Assembly: GCF_022271435.1 (NCBI RefSeq)
Contig: NZ_JAFIQY010000003.1
Span: 248,001-312,000 of the forward strand
Direction: 5' to 3'
From: Streptomyces monomycini
GTDB taxonomy: Bacteria; Actinomycetota; Actinomycetes; Streptomycetales; Streptomycetaceae
DNA length: 64,000 nt
Below, in pieces: positions 25,581 through 34,663 of the stretch (within the stretch, counting starts at the first letter, position 1; every line of letters begins with the position of its first letter). A model generated the notes under the pieces. The model did not search any database and was not told the DNA's origin. It worked only from the letters and a program-made list of their open reading frames with translations. The translations under genes and the position numbers were made by a program.

Positions 25581-27005
25581 ATGAGACGTTCCGCTGAACA
25601 CCTTTCCCCCGCACCCGGCCGGCGCCGCGCCGACCGGCAGCGCGCCGCCCGGCACCGCACCCGCGCCGTCGCGGTCGCGGCCTGCGCTCTGCTGGCCGCC
25701 GCCGGTACCGCCGATGTCCTGCCCGGCACCGCACACGCCGCACCGGCCGCCGCCGCCCGTGTCGACAACCCGTACGCGGGCGCGGGCGTCTACGTGAACC
25801 CGGAGTGGTCGGCGAAGGCGGCGGCCGAGCCGGGCGGCGGCAAGGTCGCCGGGCAGCCGACCGGCGTCTGGCTCGACCGCATCGCGGCCATCGGCGGCAC
25901 CGGCGGCTCGATGGGCCTGCGCGGCCACCTGGACACCGCCTTACGGCAGGCGGCGGGCCGGCCGCTCGTCGTCCAGCTGGTCATCTACAACCTGCCGGGG
26001 CGGGACTGCGCGGCGCTCGCCTCCAACGGCGAACTGGGCCCGACCGAGATCGACGCGTACAAGTCCCGCTACATCGACCCCATCGCGGCCGTCCTCGCCG
26101 ACCCGAAGTACGCGTCGCTGCGGATCGTGACCACCGTGGAGATCGACTCGCTGCCCAACCTCGTCACCAACACCGGCGGGCGTGCCACCGCCACCCCGCA
26201 GTGCGACGCCATGCTCGCCAACGGCAACTACGTGAAGGGCGTCGGGTACGCGCTCGACAAACTGGGCGCGGTCCCGAACGTCTACAACTACGTGGACGCC
26301 GGACACCACGGCTGGATCGGCTGGGACGACAACTTCGGCGCGTCCGCGCGGCTGCTGCACCAGGCCGCCACGGCCGAGGGCAGCACGGTCGACAAGGTGC
26401 ACGGTTTCATCACCAACACCGCCAACTACAGCGCGCTCAAGGAGGAGAACTTCGCCCTGGGCGACAGCGTGGCGGGCCGGTCGGTGCGCGAGTCGAAGTG
26501 GGTGGACTGGAACCGTTACGCCGACGAGCTGTCGTTCGCCCAGGCGTTCCGCCAGGAGGCGGTGCGGGCCGGGTTCCGCCCGGACGTGGGCATGCTGATC
26601 GACACCTCGCGCAACGGCTGGGGCGGTGCCGCCCGGCCCGCCGGCCCGGGGCCCCGGACGAGTGTGGACGCTTACGTGGACGCGGGCCGGTACGACCGCA
26701 GGCTGCACGTCGGCAACTGGTGCAACCAGGCGGGGGCGGGGCTGGGCGAGCGCCCGCGGACGGCTCCGGCGGCCGGCATCGACGCGTACGTGTGGATGAA
26801 GCCGCCGGGTGAGTCGGACGGTTCGAGCTCGGCCGTCCCGAACAACGAGGGCAAGGGCTTCGACCGGATGTGCGACCCGACGTACGAGGGCAATCCGCGC
26901 AACAACTACCACCGGTCGGGCGCCCTGCCGGACGCGCCGCTGTCCGGGCACTGGTTCCCGGCGCAGTTCCGGGAGCTGCTGAAGAACGCGTATCCGGCGG
27001 TGTAG
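25581..27005 (+). CDS. Secreted GH6 cellulase / cellobiohydrolase-type, 474 aa
   Basis: Arg-rich leader and hydrophobic signal segment (to ~residue 55), then a GH6 domain: PYAGAGVYVNPEW, LVVQLVIYNLPGRDCAAL (proton-donor Asp in GRDC, D142), VTTVEIDSLPNLV, YVDAGHHGWIGWDDN and HVGNWCNQAGAGLGERP. The loop content resembles actinobacterial cellobiohydrolases, which release cellobiose. No carbohydrate-binding module is present. ATG 25581 is chosen for AAAGGA 10 nt upstream. Codon 121 (25941-25943) is TTA, so this cellulase is also predicted to be bldA-dependent. It converges on cebR, with hairpins between. Confidence 0.9.
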   Translation: MRRSAEHLSPAPGRRRADRQRAARHRTRAVAVAACALLAAAGTADVLPGTAHAAPAAAARVDNPYAGAGVYVNPEWSAKAAAEPGGGKVAGQPTGVWLDRIAAIGGTGGSMGLRGHLDTALRQAAGRPLVVQLVIYNLPGRDCAALASNGELGPTEIDAYKSRYIDPIAAVLADPKYASLRIVTTVEIDSLPNLVTNTGGRATATPQCDAMLANGNYVKGVGYALDKLGAVPNVYNYVDAGHHGWIGWDDNFGASARLLHQAATAEGSTVDKVHGFITNTANYSALKEENFALGDSVAGRSVRESKWVDWNRYADELSFAQAFRQEAVRAGFRPDVGMLIDTSRNGWGGAARPAGPGPRTSVDAYVDAGRYDRRLHVGNWCNQAGAGLGERPRTAPAAGIDAYVWMKPPGESDGSSSAVPNNEGKGFDRMCDPTYEGNPRNNYHRSGALPDAPLSGHWFPAQFRELLKNAYPAV

Positions 27006-27035
27006 GGCTACGCGCCACGCAGCGCCGGGGCCCGA

Positions 27036-27124
27036 GCCGGAGCGCACGGCTCCGGCCCCGGGGCGCGCACCAGCCCGTCCCAGGCGCCGGTCCGGGGCTG
27101 AGACACGGGCCCCGGGCCGGCGCC
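27036..27124. terminator. Terminator hairpins between GH6 and cebR
   Basis: Two structures: 8-bp arms GCCGGAGC / GCTCCGGC (27036-27056), and 16-bp arms with one mismatch (27083-27098 with 27109-27124, 10-nt loop). They separate two convergent genes and end 16 bp before the cebR stop. Confidence 0.75.
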
Positions 27125-27140
27125 TCGCGCCTCGCGCCTC

Positions 27141-28208
27141 TCAAGACGATTGCCGTCGCACCAACTCCGTCGGGAGTACCAGGTGCGGCCCGGCCTGGCC
27201 CGTCGCGGAGCGCGCATCCGGCCCGCCGCCCTCCGCTTCCCCGGTGATCTGCGCCATCAGCAGCCCCGCCATCGCCCGGCCCATCTCCTCGATCGGCTGG
27301 CGGACGCTGGTGAGCGGCGGGTCCATGTGCCGGGCGATGGCGGAGTCGTCGAAGCCGACCAGGGCCACGTCGTCCGGGATGCGGCGGCCCGCCGTCCGCA
27401 GTTCCTGCCGGGCGCCCGCGGCCATCACGTCGGAGGCGCAGAAGACGGCGTCCAGGGCGGGGCGGCGGGTGAGCAGTTCGCGCAGGGCGCGCCGTCCGCC
27501 CTCCTCGGTGAAGTCCCCGTGGGCGACTAGGGCGTCGTCCTCGGGGTGGCCGGCGGCGCGTACGGCCTGGCGGTAGCCGTCGAGGCGGCAGTGGGCCACG
27601 TACATGTCCAGGGGCCCGGCGATGGTGGCGACCTGGCGGCGGCCGCGGCCGATGAGGTGTTCCAGGGCGCTCTGCGCGCCGCCGGTGTTGTCGGAGTCCA
27701 CGTACGGAACCAGTTCCCCGGCGGTGCGGCGGCCGTTCAGGACGGTCGGGATCGCCATCCGTCCCAGCAGGTCGGGCAGCGGGTCGTCGCCGTGCACGGA
27801 GACCAGCAGGACGCCGTCGACGCGGTGCGCGGCGAGGTAGTCGGCGAAGCGGCGCCGTTCCTTGGACGTGCGGATCAGGGTGAGCAGCAACTGCATGTCG
27901 TGGTCGGCGAGTCCGGCGCTGACGCCGCGCAGGATGCCGGAGAAGTAGGGCTCGGCGAAGAGCCGGGTCTCGGTCTCCGGTACGACCAGGGCGACCGTGT
28001 CGGCGCGGTTGCCGGCCAGGGCGCGGGCGGCGCGGTTGGGTACGTAGCCGAGGTCGGCCACGGCCTGCTGCACCAGGGAGCGGGTCCGTTCGCTGACCCG
28101 GGGCGAGCCGTTGATCACGCGGGAGACCGTGCCGCGGCCGACGCCCGCGCGCGCGGCGACCTCTTCGAGGGTGGGCCTGCCGCCCCCTCGACGTCCGCCT
28201 GATGCCAT
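27141..28208 (-). CDS. cebR: CebR, LacI-family cello-oligosaccharide repressor, 355 aa
   Basis: N-terminal LacI HTH (RPTLEEVAARAGVGRGTVSRVINGSPRVSE region, residues ~11-40), hinge NRAARALAGN, and periplasmic-binding-like sensor domain ending VLPTELVRRQSS. It faces away from cebEFG-bglC, and the 14-bp CebR palindrome lies between. CebR releases DNA when cellobiose or cellotriose binds. ATG 28208 is used: GGAGG lies 5 nt upstream; the frame extends to a TTG at 28247 with no better signal. It probably also controls the two cellulases through the upstream boxes. Confidence 0.95.
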   Translation of the reverse strand: MASGGRRGGGRPTLEEVAARAGVGRGTVSRVINGSPRVSERTRSLVQQAVADLGYVPNRAARALAGNRADTVALVVPETETRLFAEPYFSGILRGVSAGLADHDMQLLLTLIRTSKERRRFADYLAAHRVDGVLLVSVHGDDPLPDLLGRMAIPTVLNGRRTAGELVPYVDSDNTGGAQSALEHLIGRGRRQVATIAGPLDMYVAHCRLDGYRQAVRAAGHPEDDALVAHGDFTEEGGRRALRELLTRRPALDAVFCASDVMAAGARQELRTAGRRIPDDVALVGFDDSAIARHMDPPLTSVRQPIEEMGRAMAGLLMAQITGEAEGGGPDARSATGQAGPHLVLPTELVRRQSS

Positions 28209-28280
28209 CGCCGCCTCCGCTTGCCGTCCTGCCCGTACATTCAACAACGAACCGCCGGGCGGGTGTTGGCGCGCGAGCCC

Positions 28281-28339
28281 TTGACATGCGTGCCCGGGAA
28301 CGGCGACCCTTCACCTCATCACGACTGGGAGCGCTCCCA
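28281..28339 (+). promoter_or_regulatory. cebE promoter with perfect CebR box
   Basis: A consensus -35 TTGACA (28281-28286) is followed at 18 bp by a weak GACCCT (28305-28310). The perfect CebR palindrome TGGGAGCGCTCCCA is at 28326-28339, just downstream, where a bound repressor would block elongation or initiation. Confidence 0.8.
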
Positions 28340-28398
28340 CCGTACTGGACACCCCACCTTCCGCACGCACGGTCTGCAGGGCACCAGGAGGAGACGCC

Positions 28399-29730
28399 AT
28401 GCGAACGACGATCCGCGGCACCCGCCGGCGGGCGGTGGCCCTGACGGCCGCCGTCGCGCTCGGAGCCGCACTGCTCGGCGGCTGCGCCGAGGACAGCGAC
28501 GCCCCGGGCGCGAAGGGCTCGTCGGGAGCCGCCGCCGGGAAGACCACCCTGACGGTCGGTGTCTTCGGTGTCTTCGGCTACAAGCAGGCCGGGCTCTACG
28601 ACGCGTACATGAAGCTCCATCCGGACATCACGATCAAAGAGACCTCCATCGAACGGAACGAGAACTACTACCCGCAGCTGCTCACCCACCTGAGCACGGG
28701 CAGCGGGCTCGCCGACATCCAGGCGGTCGAGGTCAACAACATCGCCGAGGTCACCGCCACCCAGGCGGGCAAGCTCGTCGACCTCTCGAAGGCGCCGGGT
28801 GTACGGAAGGCCGACTTCATCCCCTGGAAATGGGCGCAGGCGACCAACGCGAGCGGCAAGACGGTGGGGCTCGGCACGGACATCGGGCCGATGGCGATCT
28901 GCTACCGCAAGGACCTCTTCGCCAAGGCCGGGCTGCCGACCGACCGCGACGCGGTGGCCAAGCTCTGGGCCGGCGACTGGGGGAAGTACCTCGACGTCGG
29001 CAAGCGCTTCCAGGACAAGGCTCCGGCGGGCACGTCCTTCGTGGACTCCGCCTCCGGCGTCTACAACGCGGTGATCTCCAGCAGCGCCGAACGCTATTAC
29101 GACCGCGAGGGCAAGCTGGTCTACAAGGACAGCCCGTCGGTGCGGCAGGCGTGGGACGCGGCGATGCGGGCGGCGACGGGCAGACTGACCGCCCGGCTCC
29201 AGCAGTTCCAGAAGTCCTGGGACCAGGCGTACGCCAACGGGCGCTTCGCGACCGTCTCCTGCCCGCCGTGGATGCTCGGCTACATCAAGGAGAAGTCCGG
29301 GGACAACGGCCGCGACAAGTGGGACGTGGCCGCCGCGCCCAAGCCGGGGAACTGGGGCGGTTCCTTCCTCGCCGTACCGGAAGCGGGCCGGCACAAGAGC
29401 GAGGCGGCCAAGCTGGCGGCCTGGCTGACCGCGCCCGAGCAGCAGGCGAAACTCTTCACGAAGCAGGCCAGCTTCCCCAGCGCCCGGGCGGCGTACGGGC
29501 TGCCCGCGGTGTCCGGCGCCAAGCATCCGTACTTCGGTGACGCGCCGATCGGCAAGATCTTCGCCGCGGCGGCCGAAGGCATCCCCGACCAGGTGCTCGG
29601 CCCGAAGGACCTCACCGTCAACCAGAACATCACCGATGTGGGGGTGCTCCAGGTCGACCAGCAGGGCAAGACCCCCGAGCAGGGCTGGCGGGCAGCGGTC
29701 GAGTCGATCGACAACGCGCTGGACCAGTGA
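28399..29730 (+). CDS. cebE: CebE, cello-oligosaccharide-binding lipoprotein, 443 aa
   Basis: Family-1 solute-binding protein of the cellobiose/cellotriose ABC importer. Lipoprotein signal at residues 1-33 (RRRAVALTAAVALGAALLGGC, lipobox LGGC with Cys33). The mature part begins LTVGVFGVFGYKQAGLYDAY, with sugar-binding-type blocks HLSTGSGLADIQAVEV and PWMLGYIKEKSG. AGGAGGAG precedes ATG 28399. It is the first gene of cebEFG-bglC; the ATPase (MsiK) is usually encoded elsewhere in Streptomyces, and none is present here. Confidence 0.94.
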   Translation: MRTTIRGTRRRAVALTAAVALGAALLGGCAEDSDAPGAKGSSGAAAGKTTLTVGVFGVFGYKQAGLYDAYMKLHPDITIKETSIERNENYYPQLLTHLSTGSGLADIQAVEVNNIAEVTATQAGKLVDLSKAPGVRKADFIPWKWAQATNASGKTVGLGTDIGPMAICYRKDLFAKAGLPTDRDAVAKLWAGDWGKYLDVGKRFQDKAPAGTSFVDSASGVYNAVISSSAERYYDREGKLVYKDSPSVRQAWDAAMRAATGRLTARLQQFQKSWDQAYANGRFATVSCPPWMLGYIKEKSGDNGRDKWDVAAAPKPGNWGGSFLAVPEAGRHKSEAAKLAAWLTAPEQQAKLFTKQASFPSARAAYGLPAVSGAKHPYFGDAPIGKIFAAAAEGIPDQVLGPKDLTVNQNITDVGVLQVDQQGKTPEQGWRAAVESIDNALDQ

Positions 29731-29733
29731 GCC

Positions 29734-30786
29734 GTGGACGGCCGGACGACCCGCTCCCCCGACAGCCCCGCTACCGACACCCCCGCTTCCGGAAGCCCCG
29801 TGTCCGACAGGTCGGCTTCCGAAACTCCCGCTTCCGACAGGCCTGCTCCCGACAGCCCCGCCGCCGTCCGCGCGCGGGAACGCCGCAGCCGCCGCTACCG
29901 ACGGGACCTGCGCTGGAGCCCGTACCTCTTCATCGCCCCGTTCTTCCTCTTCTTCGCCGCCTTCGGGCTCTTCCCGCTCCTCTACACGGGATGGGCCGCA
30001 CTGCACCGTGTGGAGCTGACCGCGCCCACCGACATGGAGTGGGCCGGGCTGCGCAACTTCACCCGGCTGCTCGGCGACGACTTCTTCTGGAACGCCCTCG
30101 GGAACACGTTCGTCATCGGTGTCCTGTCGACCGTCCCGCAGCTGCTGATGGCGCTGGGCCTCGCGCATCTGCTCAACTACCGGCTGCGCGGCTCGATGTT
30201 CTTCCGGGTGGCGGTGCTCACGCCGTACGCCACGTCGGTGGCCGCCGCGACGCTGGTGTTCGTCCTGCTCTTCGGGCGCGACTACGGGCTGGTCAACTGG
30301 CTGCTGAGCACGGTCGGCGCGGACGGCGTCGACTGGGAGAACGGTTCCTGGACCTCCAAGCTGGCGGTCTCCACGATCGTCGTCTGGCGGTGGACGGGGT
30401 ACAACGCGCTGATCTACCTGGCCGCCATGCAGGCGATACCGCACGACCTCTACGAGTCGGCGGCGCTCGACGGCGCCTCCCGGTGGCAGCAGTTCCGGTA
30501 CGTCACGATCCCGTCGCTGCGGCCGACGATCCTGTTCACCTGTGTGGTCTCGACGATCGGCGCCACGCAGCTGTTCGGCGAGCCGCTGCTGTTCAGCGGG
30601 AGCGCCGGCGCCTCGGGAGGCGCCGACCACCAGTACCAGACGCTGGGCCTGTACCTGTACGAGCAGGGGTGGGTGAACCTGCATCTCGGCCGGGCCTCGG
30701 CCATCGCCTGGACGATGTTCCTGATCCTGCTGGTGATCGCCGCGGTCAACGCGCTGATCGCCCGCCGGCTGCGCACGAGCCAGTGA
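29734..30786 (+). CDS. cebF: CebF, sugar ABC permease, 350 aa
   Basis: Six-helix ABC permease with the EAA loop YESAALDGASRWQQFRYVTIPSLRP region (residues ~250). Helices start at YLFIAPFFLFFAAFGLFPLL. An unusual Pro/Ser/Asp/Thr-rich leader of ~45 residues precedes the first helix; it has a quasi-repeat of P-x-S-D-x-P. GTG 29734, 3 bp after cebE, is used; a later start is possible because the leader is not conserved in the family, as far as I recall. Confidence 0.9.
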   Translation: MDGRTTRSPDSPATDTPASGSPVSDRSASETPASDRPAPDSPAAVRARERRSRRYRRDLRWSPYLFIAPFFLFFAAFGLFPLLYTGWAALHRVELTAPTDMEWAGLRNFTRLLGDDFFWNALGNTFVIGVLSTVPQLLMALGLAHLLNYRLRGSMFFRVAVLTPYATSVAAATLVFVLLFGRDYGLVNWLLSTVGADGVDWENGSWTSKLAVSTIVVWRWTGYNALIYLAAMQAIPHDLYESAALDGASRWQQFRYVTIPSLRPTILFTCVVSTIGATQLFGEPLLFSGSAGASGGADHQYQTLGLYLYEQGWVNLHLGRASAIAWTMFLILLVIAAVNALIARRLRTSQ

Positions 30787-30795
30787 GGAGGAGCC

Positions 30796-31638
30796 ATGAC
30801 AGCCCGACGCGCCGGCCGGCAGCTGCACGGCGGCAAGGTGACCTACGCGGTGCTGATCCTCTTCACCGCGGGCTCGCTCTTCCCGCTGCTGTGGACCGCC
30901 GTCGCCGCTTCCCGGAACAACACCCGGCTCGCCCAGACGCCGCCGCCGTTCTGGTTCGGCGGGAACCTGCTCAAGAACCTCGGTACGGCCTGGTCCGACG
31001 CCAACATGGGCGCGGCGCTGCTGAACACCACGGTGGTGGCCACGACGATCGCGGCGGGCACGGTGATCTTCTCGACCGTCGCCGGGTTCGCCTTCGCCAA
31101 GCTGCGCTTCCGGGCGAAGAAGCTGCTGCTGTTGCTGGTGATCGGCACGATGATGGTGCCGCCGCAGCTCAGTGTCGTACCGCTGTTCATGACCGTCGCC
31201 GAGCTGGAGTGGACCGACCAGTTGCAGGCCGTCATCCTGCCCACCCTCGTCAGTGCCTTCGGGGTCTTCTTCATGCGGCAGTACCTGCTCCAGGCGCTGC
31301 CCACCGAGCTGATCGAGGCGGCCCGCACGGACGGCGCGAACAGCTGGCGCGTGGTGTGGCACGTCGTCTTCCCGGCCGCCCGGCCCGCGATGGCGGTGCT
31401 CGGCCTGCTCACCTTCGTCCAGGCGTGGAACGACTTCTTCTGGCCGATCATCGCGCTGACGCAGAACGGCAACCCGACCGTGCAGGTCGCGCTGACCGGC
31501 CTCGGCCGCGGCTACATTCCCGACCAGTCCGTGATCATGGCGGGCGCGCTGCTCGGCACGCTGCCGCTGCTCGTCGCGTTCGTCCTGTTCGGCAAGCAGA
31601 TCGTCGGGGGGATCATGCAGGGCGCCGTCAAGGGCTGA
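30796..31638 (+). CDS. cebG: CebG, sugar ABC permease, 280 aa
   Basis: Second permease of the importer. Six predicted helices from residue ~15 (YAVLILFTAGSLFPLLWTAV) and the EAA motif LIEAARTDGANSWRVVWHVVFP near residue 175, which contacts the ATPase. GAGGAGG lies just before ATG 30796, 9 bp after cebF. The length is standard for the CUT1 family. Confidence 0.94.
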   Translation: MTARRAGRQLHGGKVTYAVLILFTAGSLFPLLWTAVAASRNNTRLAQTPPPFWFGGNLLKNLGTAWSDANMGAALLNTTVVATTIAAGTVIFSTVAGFAFAKLRFRAKKLLLLLVIGTMMVPPQLSVVPLFMTVAELEWTDQLQAVILPTLVSAFGVFFMRQYLLQALPTELIEAARTDGANSWRVVWHVVFPAARPAMAVLGLLTFVQAWNDFFWPIIALTQNGNPTVQVALTGLGRGYIPDQSVIMAGALLGTLPLLVAFVLFGKQIVGGIMQGAVKG

Positions 31639-31665
31639 CCGGTGAACGGCCGCGCCGCTCCGCCG

Positions 31666-31691
31666 GGCCCGTACGCCCCGCCGTACGGGCC
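31666..31691 (+). terminator. Hairpin in the cebG-bglC gap
   Basis: Perfect 10-bp arms GGCCCGTACG / CGTACGGGCC with a 6-nt loop, 27 bp after the cebG stop. It could attenuate bglC relative to cebEFG or protect the upstream message. No CebR box is visible in the 163-bp gap. Confidence 0.5.
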
Positions 31692-31801
31692 GGGCCGCCC
31701 CCGTGAACCACTCGCACCGCACGCGCCACCTGCACCAATCGCGCCACGCGCTCCGTACGGCCCGTGCCGTACGCCGCGTCCTCGTGAACGGGAGTACCGC
31801 C

Positions 31802-33256
31802 ATGTCCTGCCCCCTTCGTTTTCCGCCCGGCTTCGTCTGGGGTGCGGCCACCGCCGCCTATCAGGTCGAGGGCGCCGCCCGGGAGGGCGGCCGCACCCCG
31901 TCGATCTGGGACACCTTCAGCCACACCCCCGGCAAGGTCGCCGGGGGCGACACCGGTGACGTCGCCGTCGACCACTTCCACCGGCGCCACGAGGACGTGG
32001 AGCTGATGTCCGCCCTCGGACTCGGTGCCTACCGCTTCTCCGTCTCCTGGCCACGGGTGCAGCCGACCGGCCGCGGCCCCGCCGTGCAGCGCGGCCTCGA
32101 CTTCTACCGCCGGCTCGTCGACGACCTTCTCGCCCACGGCATCCGGCCGGTGCTCACGCTCTACCACTGGGACCTGCCGCAGGAGTTGGAGGCCGACATC
32201 CACGGCGGCTCCGCCTCGGGCGGCGGCTGGCCGCACCGGGACACCGCGCAGCGCTTCGCCGACTACGCGGCGATCGTCGCGGACGCCCTCGGCGACCGTG
32301 TCGAGTGGTGGACCACCCTCAACGAGCCGTGGTGCAGCGCGTTCCTCGGCTACGGGTCGGGGGTGCACGCACCCGGCCGCACCGATCCGGAGGCCGCGCT
32401 GCGCGCCGCGCACCACCTCAACCTCGCGCACGGGCTCGCCGCCCAGGCACTGCGCGCCGCGCTGCCCGCCCGCGGCCGGATCATGATCAGCCTCAACCCG
32501 GCGGCCGTACGGGCCCGCACCGGAGCGCCCGAGGACCTGGAGGCTCAGCGGCGGATCGACGCGCTGGCGACGCGTATCTTCACCGGGCCCCTGCTGCGCG
32601 GCGCGTATCCCGCGGACCTCCTCGCGGACACCGCGTGTATCACCGACTGGACCTTCGTCCACGATGGCGACCTCGCCGTCATCAAGCACCCCCTCGACGC
32701 GCTGGGCATCAACTACTACACACCCACAGTGGTATCAGGCGGCACTGACAACGCCCCCCTGCCGCGGCACGACGGGCACGGCGCCGGGGCCGGTTCGCCC
32801 TGGCCGGGTGCCGACCGGGTGGCCTTCCATCAGCCGCCGGGCGACCGTACGGCGATGGGCTGGTCGGTGGATCCGACCGGTCTCTACGACCTGCTCATGC
32901 GCTTCCACCGGGAGGTTCCGGGGCTTCCCCTGTTCATCACCGAGAACGGCGCGGCCTACGACGACCGTCCCGACGCCGAGGGCGCGGTGCACGACCCGGA
33001 GCGCATCGCCTACCTCCACGGCCACCTCGCCGCCGCGCACCGCGCGGTCACCGACGGCGCCGATCTGCGCGGCTACTTCCTGTGGTCGCTGATGGACAAC
33101 TTCGAATGGGCGTACGGCTACAGCAAGCGCTTCGGCTCGGTGTACGTGGACTTCACGACGCAGGCCCGTACGCCGAAGTCGAGCGCCCATTGGTACGCGG
33201 GCGTGGCGCGGACCGGTGAACTTCCCGCGCCGCGGACCGATGTGACCGCCTCATGA
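31802..33256 (+). CDS. bglC: BglC, intracellular GH1 beta-glucosidase, 484 aa
   Basis: Splits imported cellobiose and cello-oligosaccharides to glucose. GH1 signature [19 protein letters not shown] at the N-terminus, [11 protein letters not shown] (acid/base E175), [11 protein letters not shown] (nucleophile E381) and [16 protein letters not shown] near the end. No signal peptide, so cytoplasmic. ATG 31802 is used with GGGAG upstream; the open frame starts earlier at GTG 31703. It completes the CebR-controlled pathway begun by GH5/GH6 and CebEFG, and its activity would also lower the cellobiose inducer level. Confidence 0.95.
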   Translation: MSCPLRFPPGFVWGAATAAYQVEGAAREGGRTPSIWDTFSHTPGKVAGGDTGDVAVDHFHRRHEDVELMSALGLGAYRFSVSWPRVQPTGRGPAVQRGLDFYRRLVDDLLAHGIRPVLTLYHWDLPQELEADIHGGSASGGGWPHRDTAQRFADYAAIVADALGDRVEWWTTLNEPWCSAFLGYGSGVHAPGRTDPEAALRAAHHLNLAHGLAAQALRAALPARGRIMISLNPAAVRARTGAPEDLEAQRRIDALATRIFTGPLLRGAYPADLLADTACITDWTFVHDGDLAVIKHPLDALGINYYTPTVVSGGTDNAPLPRHDGHGAGAGSPWPGADRVAFHQPPGDRTAMGWSVDPTGLYDLLMRFHREVPGLPLFITENGAAYDDRPDAEGAVHDPERIAYLHGHLAAAHRAVTDGADLRGYFLWSLMDNFEWAYGYSKRFGSVYVDFTTQARTPKSSAHWYAGVARTGELPAPRTDVTAS

Positions 33257-33260
33257 GGGC

Positions 33261-33301
33261 GGCGGGACACAGCGGTGGGGGGGTGGCCGCTGTGTCCCGC
33301 C
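33261..33301. terminator. Terminator after bglC
   Basis: Perfect 15-bp arms GGCGGGACACAGCGG / CCGCTGTGTCCCGCC with an 11-nt G-rich loop, 4 bp after the bglC stop and between convergent genes. Confidence 0.9.
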
Positions 33302-33374
33302 CGGGGATGTGGCTCGGTGCTGCGTCCGGCCGGACTGGTGCGTGGCGCCGGCCGGCTCGCGCAGGTGCCGCACT

Positions 33375-34418
33375 TCAGTACGCGCCGAGCGCCTTGGTGA
33401 AGTCGAGCGGCTTCTGCGTTATGGAACTGCACGTCGGCTGTGCGGAGTTCTGCGGGCCGCCCGGACAGGCCTTGTCCCGCGTCGAGGACCACATCGACAG
33501 CCAGGCGAGGTGCTTGGACTGAGCGAATGTGACCAGTTCCTTGGCGTCCTCGACCGTGAAGATTTCCTTCTGTACGTCGTTGACACCGATCATCGGGGTC
33601 ACGGCAACGGCCTTCCAGGCGGCCGCTTCACCGAGGCCGAGCGTCTTCTTGAGCTGCGCCTGGGTGGCGGTGGCCGCCTGGACGGCGTACCGGCCCATGT
33701 CGCCGTCGTAGGAGGCGCCGTAGTCCATCGCCATGATGTTGACGGCGCCGATCCGCACGCCGTTCTTCTTGGCGTCGGCGATCAGGTTCACACCGTCCTG
33801 CGTCAGCCCCTCGGGCATGACCGGCAGCGTGAAGGAGACGTCCAGCCCCGGGTGCTTCTTCTGGAGCTGCGCGATCGCCCGGGCCCGTCGGGTGTTGGCG
33901 GCGGCGTCCGGCAGCGCGCCGCCCTCGATGTCGAAGTCCACCTTCTTGAGCGCGAACTTGTCGATGACCTTGCCGTAGGCGGCGGCCAGCTCGCCCGCCG
34001 ACTTGCAGGCCAGCGCCAGCTCGGAGCCGTTGGCGCCGCCGAAGGAGATCCGTACGTCGCCGCCGGCCTTGCGCAGAACCGGGATCTGCCGGGCCACGGC
34101 GTCGTCGCCCAGTCCGCCCGAGCCGCCCCACTTCGGTTCGCAGCCGCCGCCTCCGGAGGTGACGAAGGAGAGGTTGAAGGTCTTCACCCCGGTCTTCTTC
34201 GCGGTGCCGGCCAGGTCGTACACGGGGTACAGGGACGTGTCGACGTACGGGGAGAAGGCGCTGCCGGCCGTGGCCGCCGTACCGCCTTCGGGCGCCTTGG
34301 TGGCCAGTGCCGAACCGGCGACGGCGAAGGCCCCGCCCGCCGCCAGCGCGGCCGCCGCTGCCGTACCGATCAGCTTGGCCTTGCGGGTCTTACGACGGCG
34401 GTGTGCCGAGGAACTCAT
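33375..34418 (-). CDS. Secreted GH18 chitinase, 347 aa
   Basis: Signal peptide ~1-39 (RRRKTRKAK, then an Ala/Gly-rich hydrophobic stretch and ALATKA). GH18 domain with YVDTSLYPVYDL, DVRISFGGANGSE (substrate-binding SxGG) and catalytic VDFDIEGG (E165, D163, D161). The first Asp of the usual DxxDxDxE motif is Lys158, as in some bacterial ChiD/hevamine-like enzymes. Strand NIMAMDYG also fits. No carbohydrate-binding domain. It converges on bglC and follows a two-component system on the same strand. I see no DasR box in its 245-bp upstream region. Confidence 0.88.
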   Translation of the reverse strand: MSSSAHRRRKTRKAKLIGTAAAAALAAGGAFAVAGSALATKAPEGGTAATAGSAFSPYVDTSLYPVYDLAGTAKKTGVKTFNLSFVTSGGGGCEPKWGGSGGLGDDAVARQIPVLRKAGGDVRISFGGANGSELALACKSAGELAAAYGKVIDKFALKKVDFDIEGGALPDAAANTRRARAIAQLQKKHPGLDVSFTLPVMPEGLTQDGVNLIADAKKNGVRIGAVNIMAMDYGASYDGDMGRYAVQAATATQAQLKKTLGLGEAAAWKAVAVTPMIGVNDVQKEIFTVEDAKELVTFAQSKHLAWLSMWSSTRDKACPGGPQNSAQPTCSSITQKPLDFTKALGAY

Positions 34419-34621
34419 GTCGTGCCTGCCTGTTCGTCGTGGGGGCGGTGGTGCGGTGGTGCGTCCCGCACGCTAGCGATCAGCAAACGGACAAAAGGCG
34501 GTTTCGGTGCGGCAGATGGAAGCCTTATGGCGCCGTTAAGGGAACGAAAGGGACCGGTTAAGAACGGAGGGCGCACCGGCCCCGACGGAGCCCGGCTGCC
34601 GGTCCGGCGACGGCACGGCCA

Positions 34622-34655
<34 letters not shown>

Positions 34656-34663
34656 CGCATCGT

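Noticed and set aside
26437..31851. A 1804-codon open frame on the minus strand across GH6, cebR and cebEFG
   Set aside because: It is a shadow of high-GC codon bias: the plus-strand and cebR frames contain clear family motifs, and this frame shows only Arg/Gly/Ala/Pro-rich sequence.
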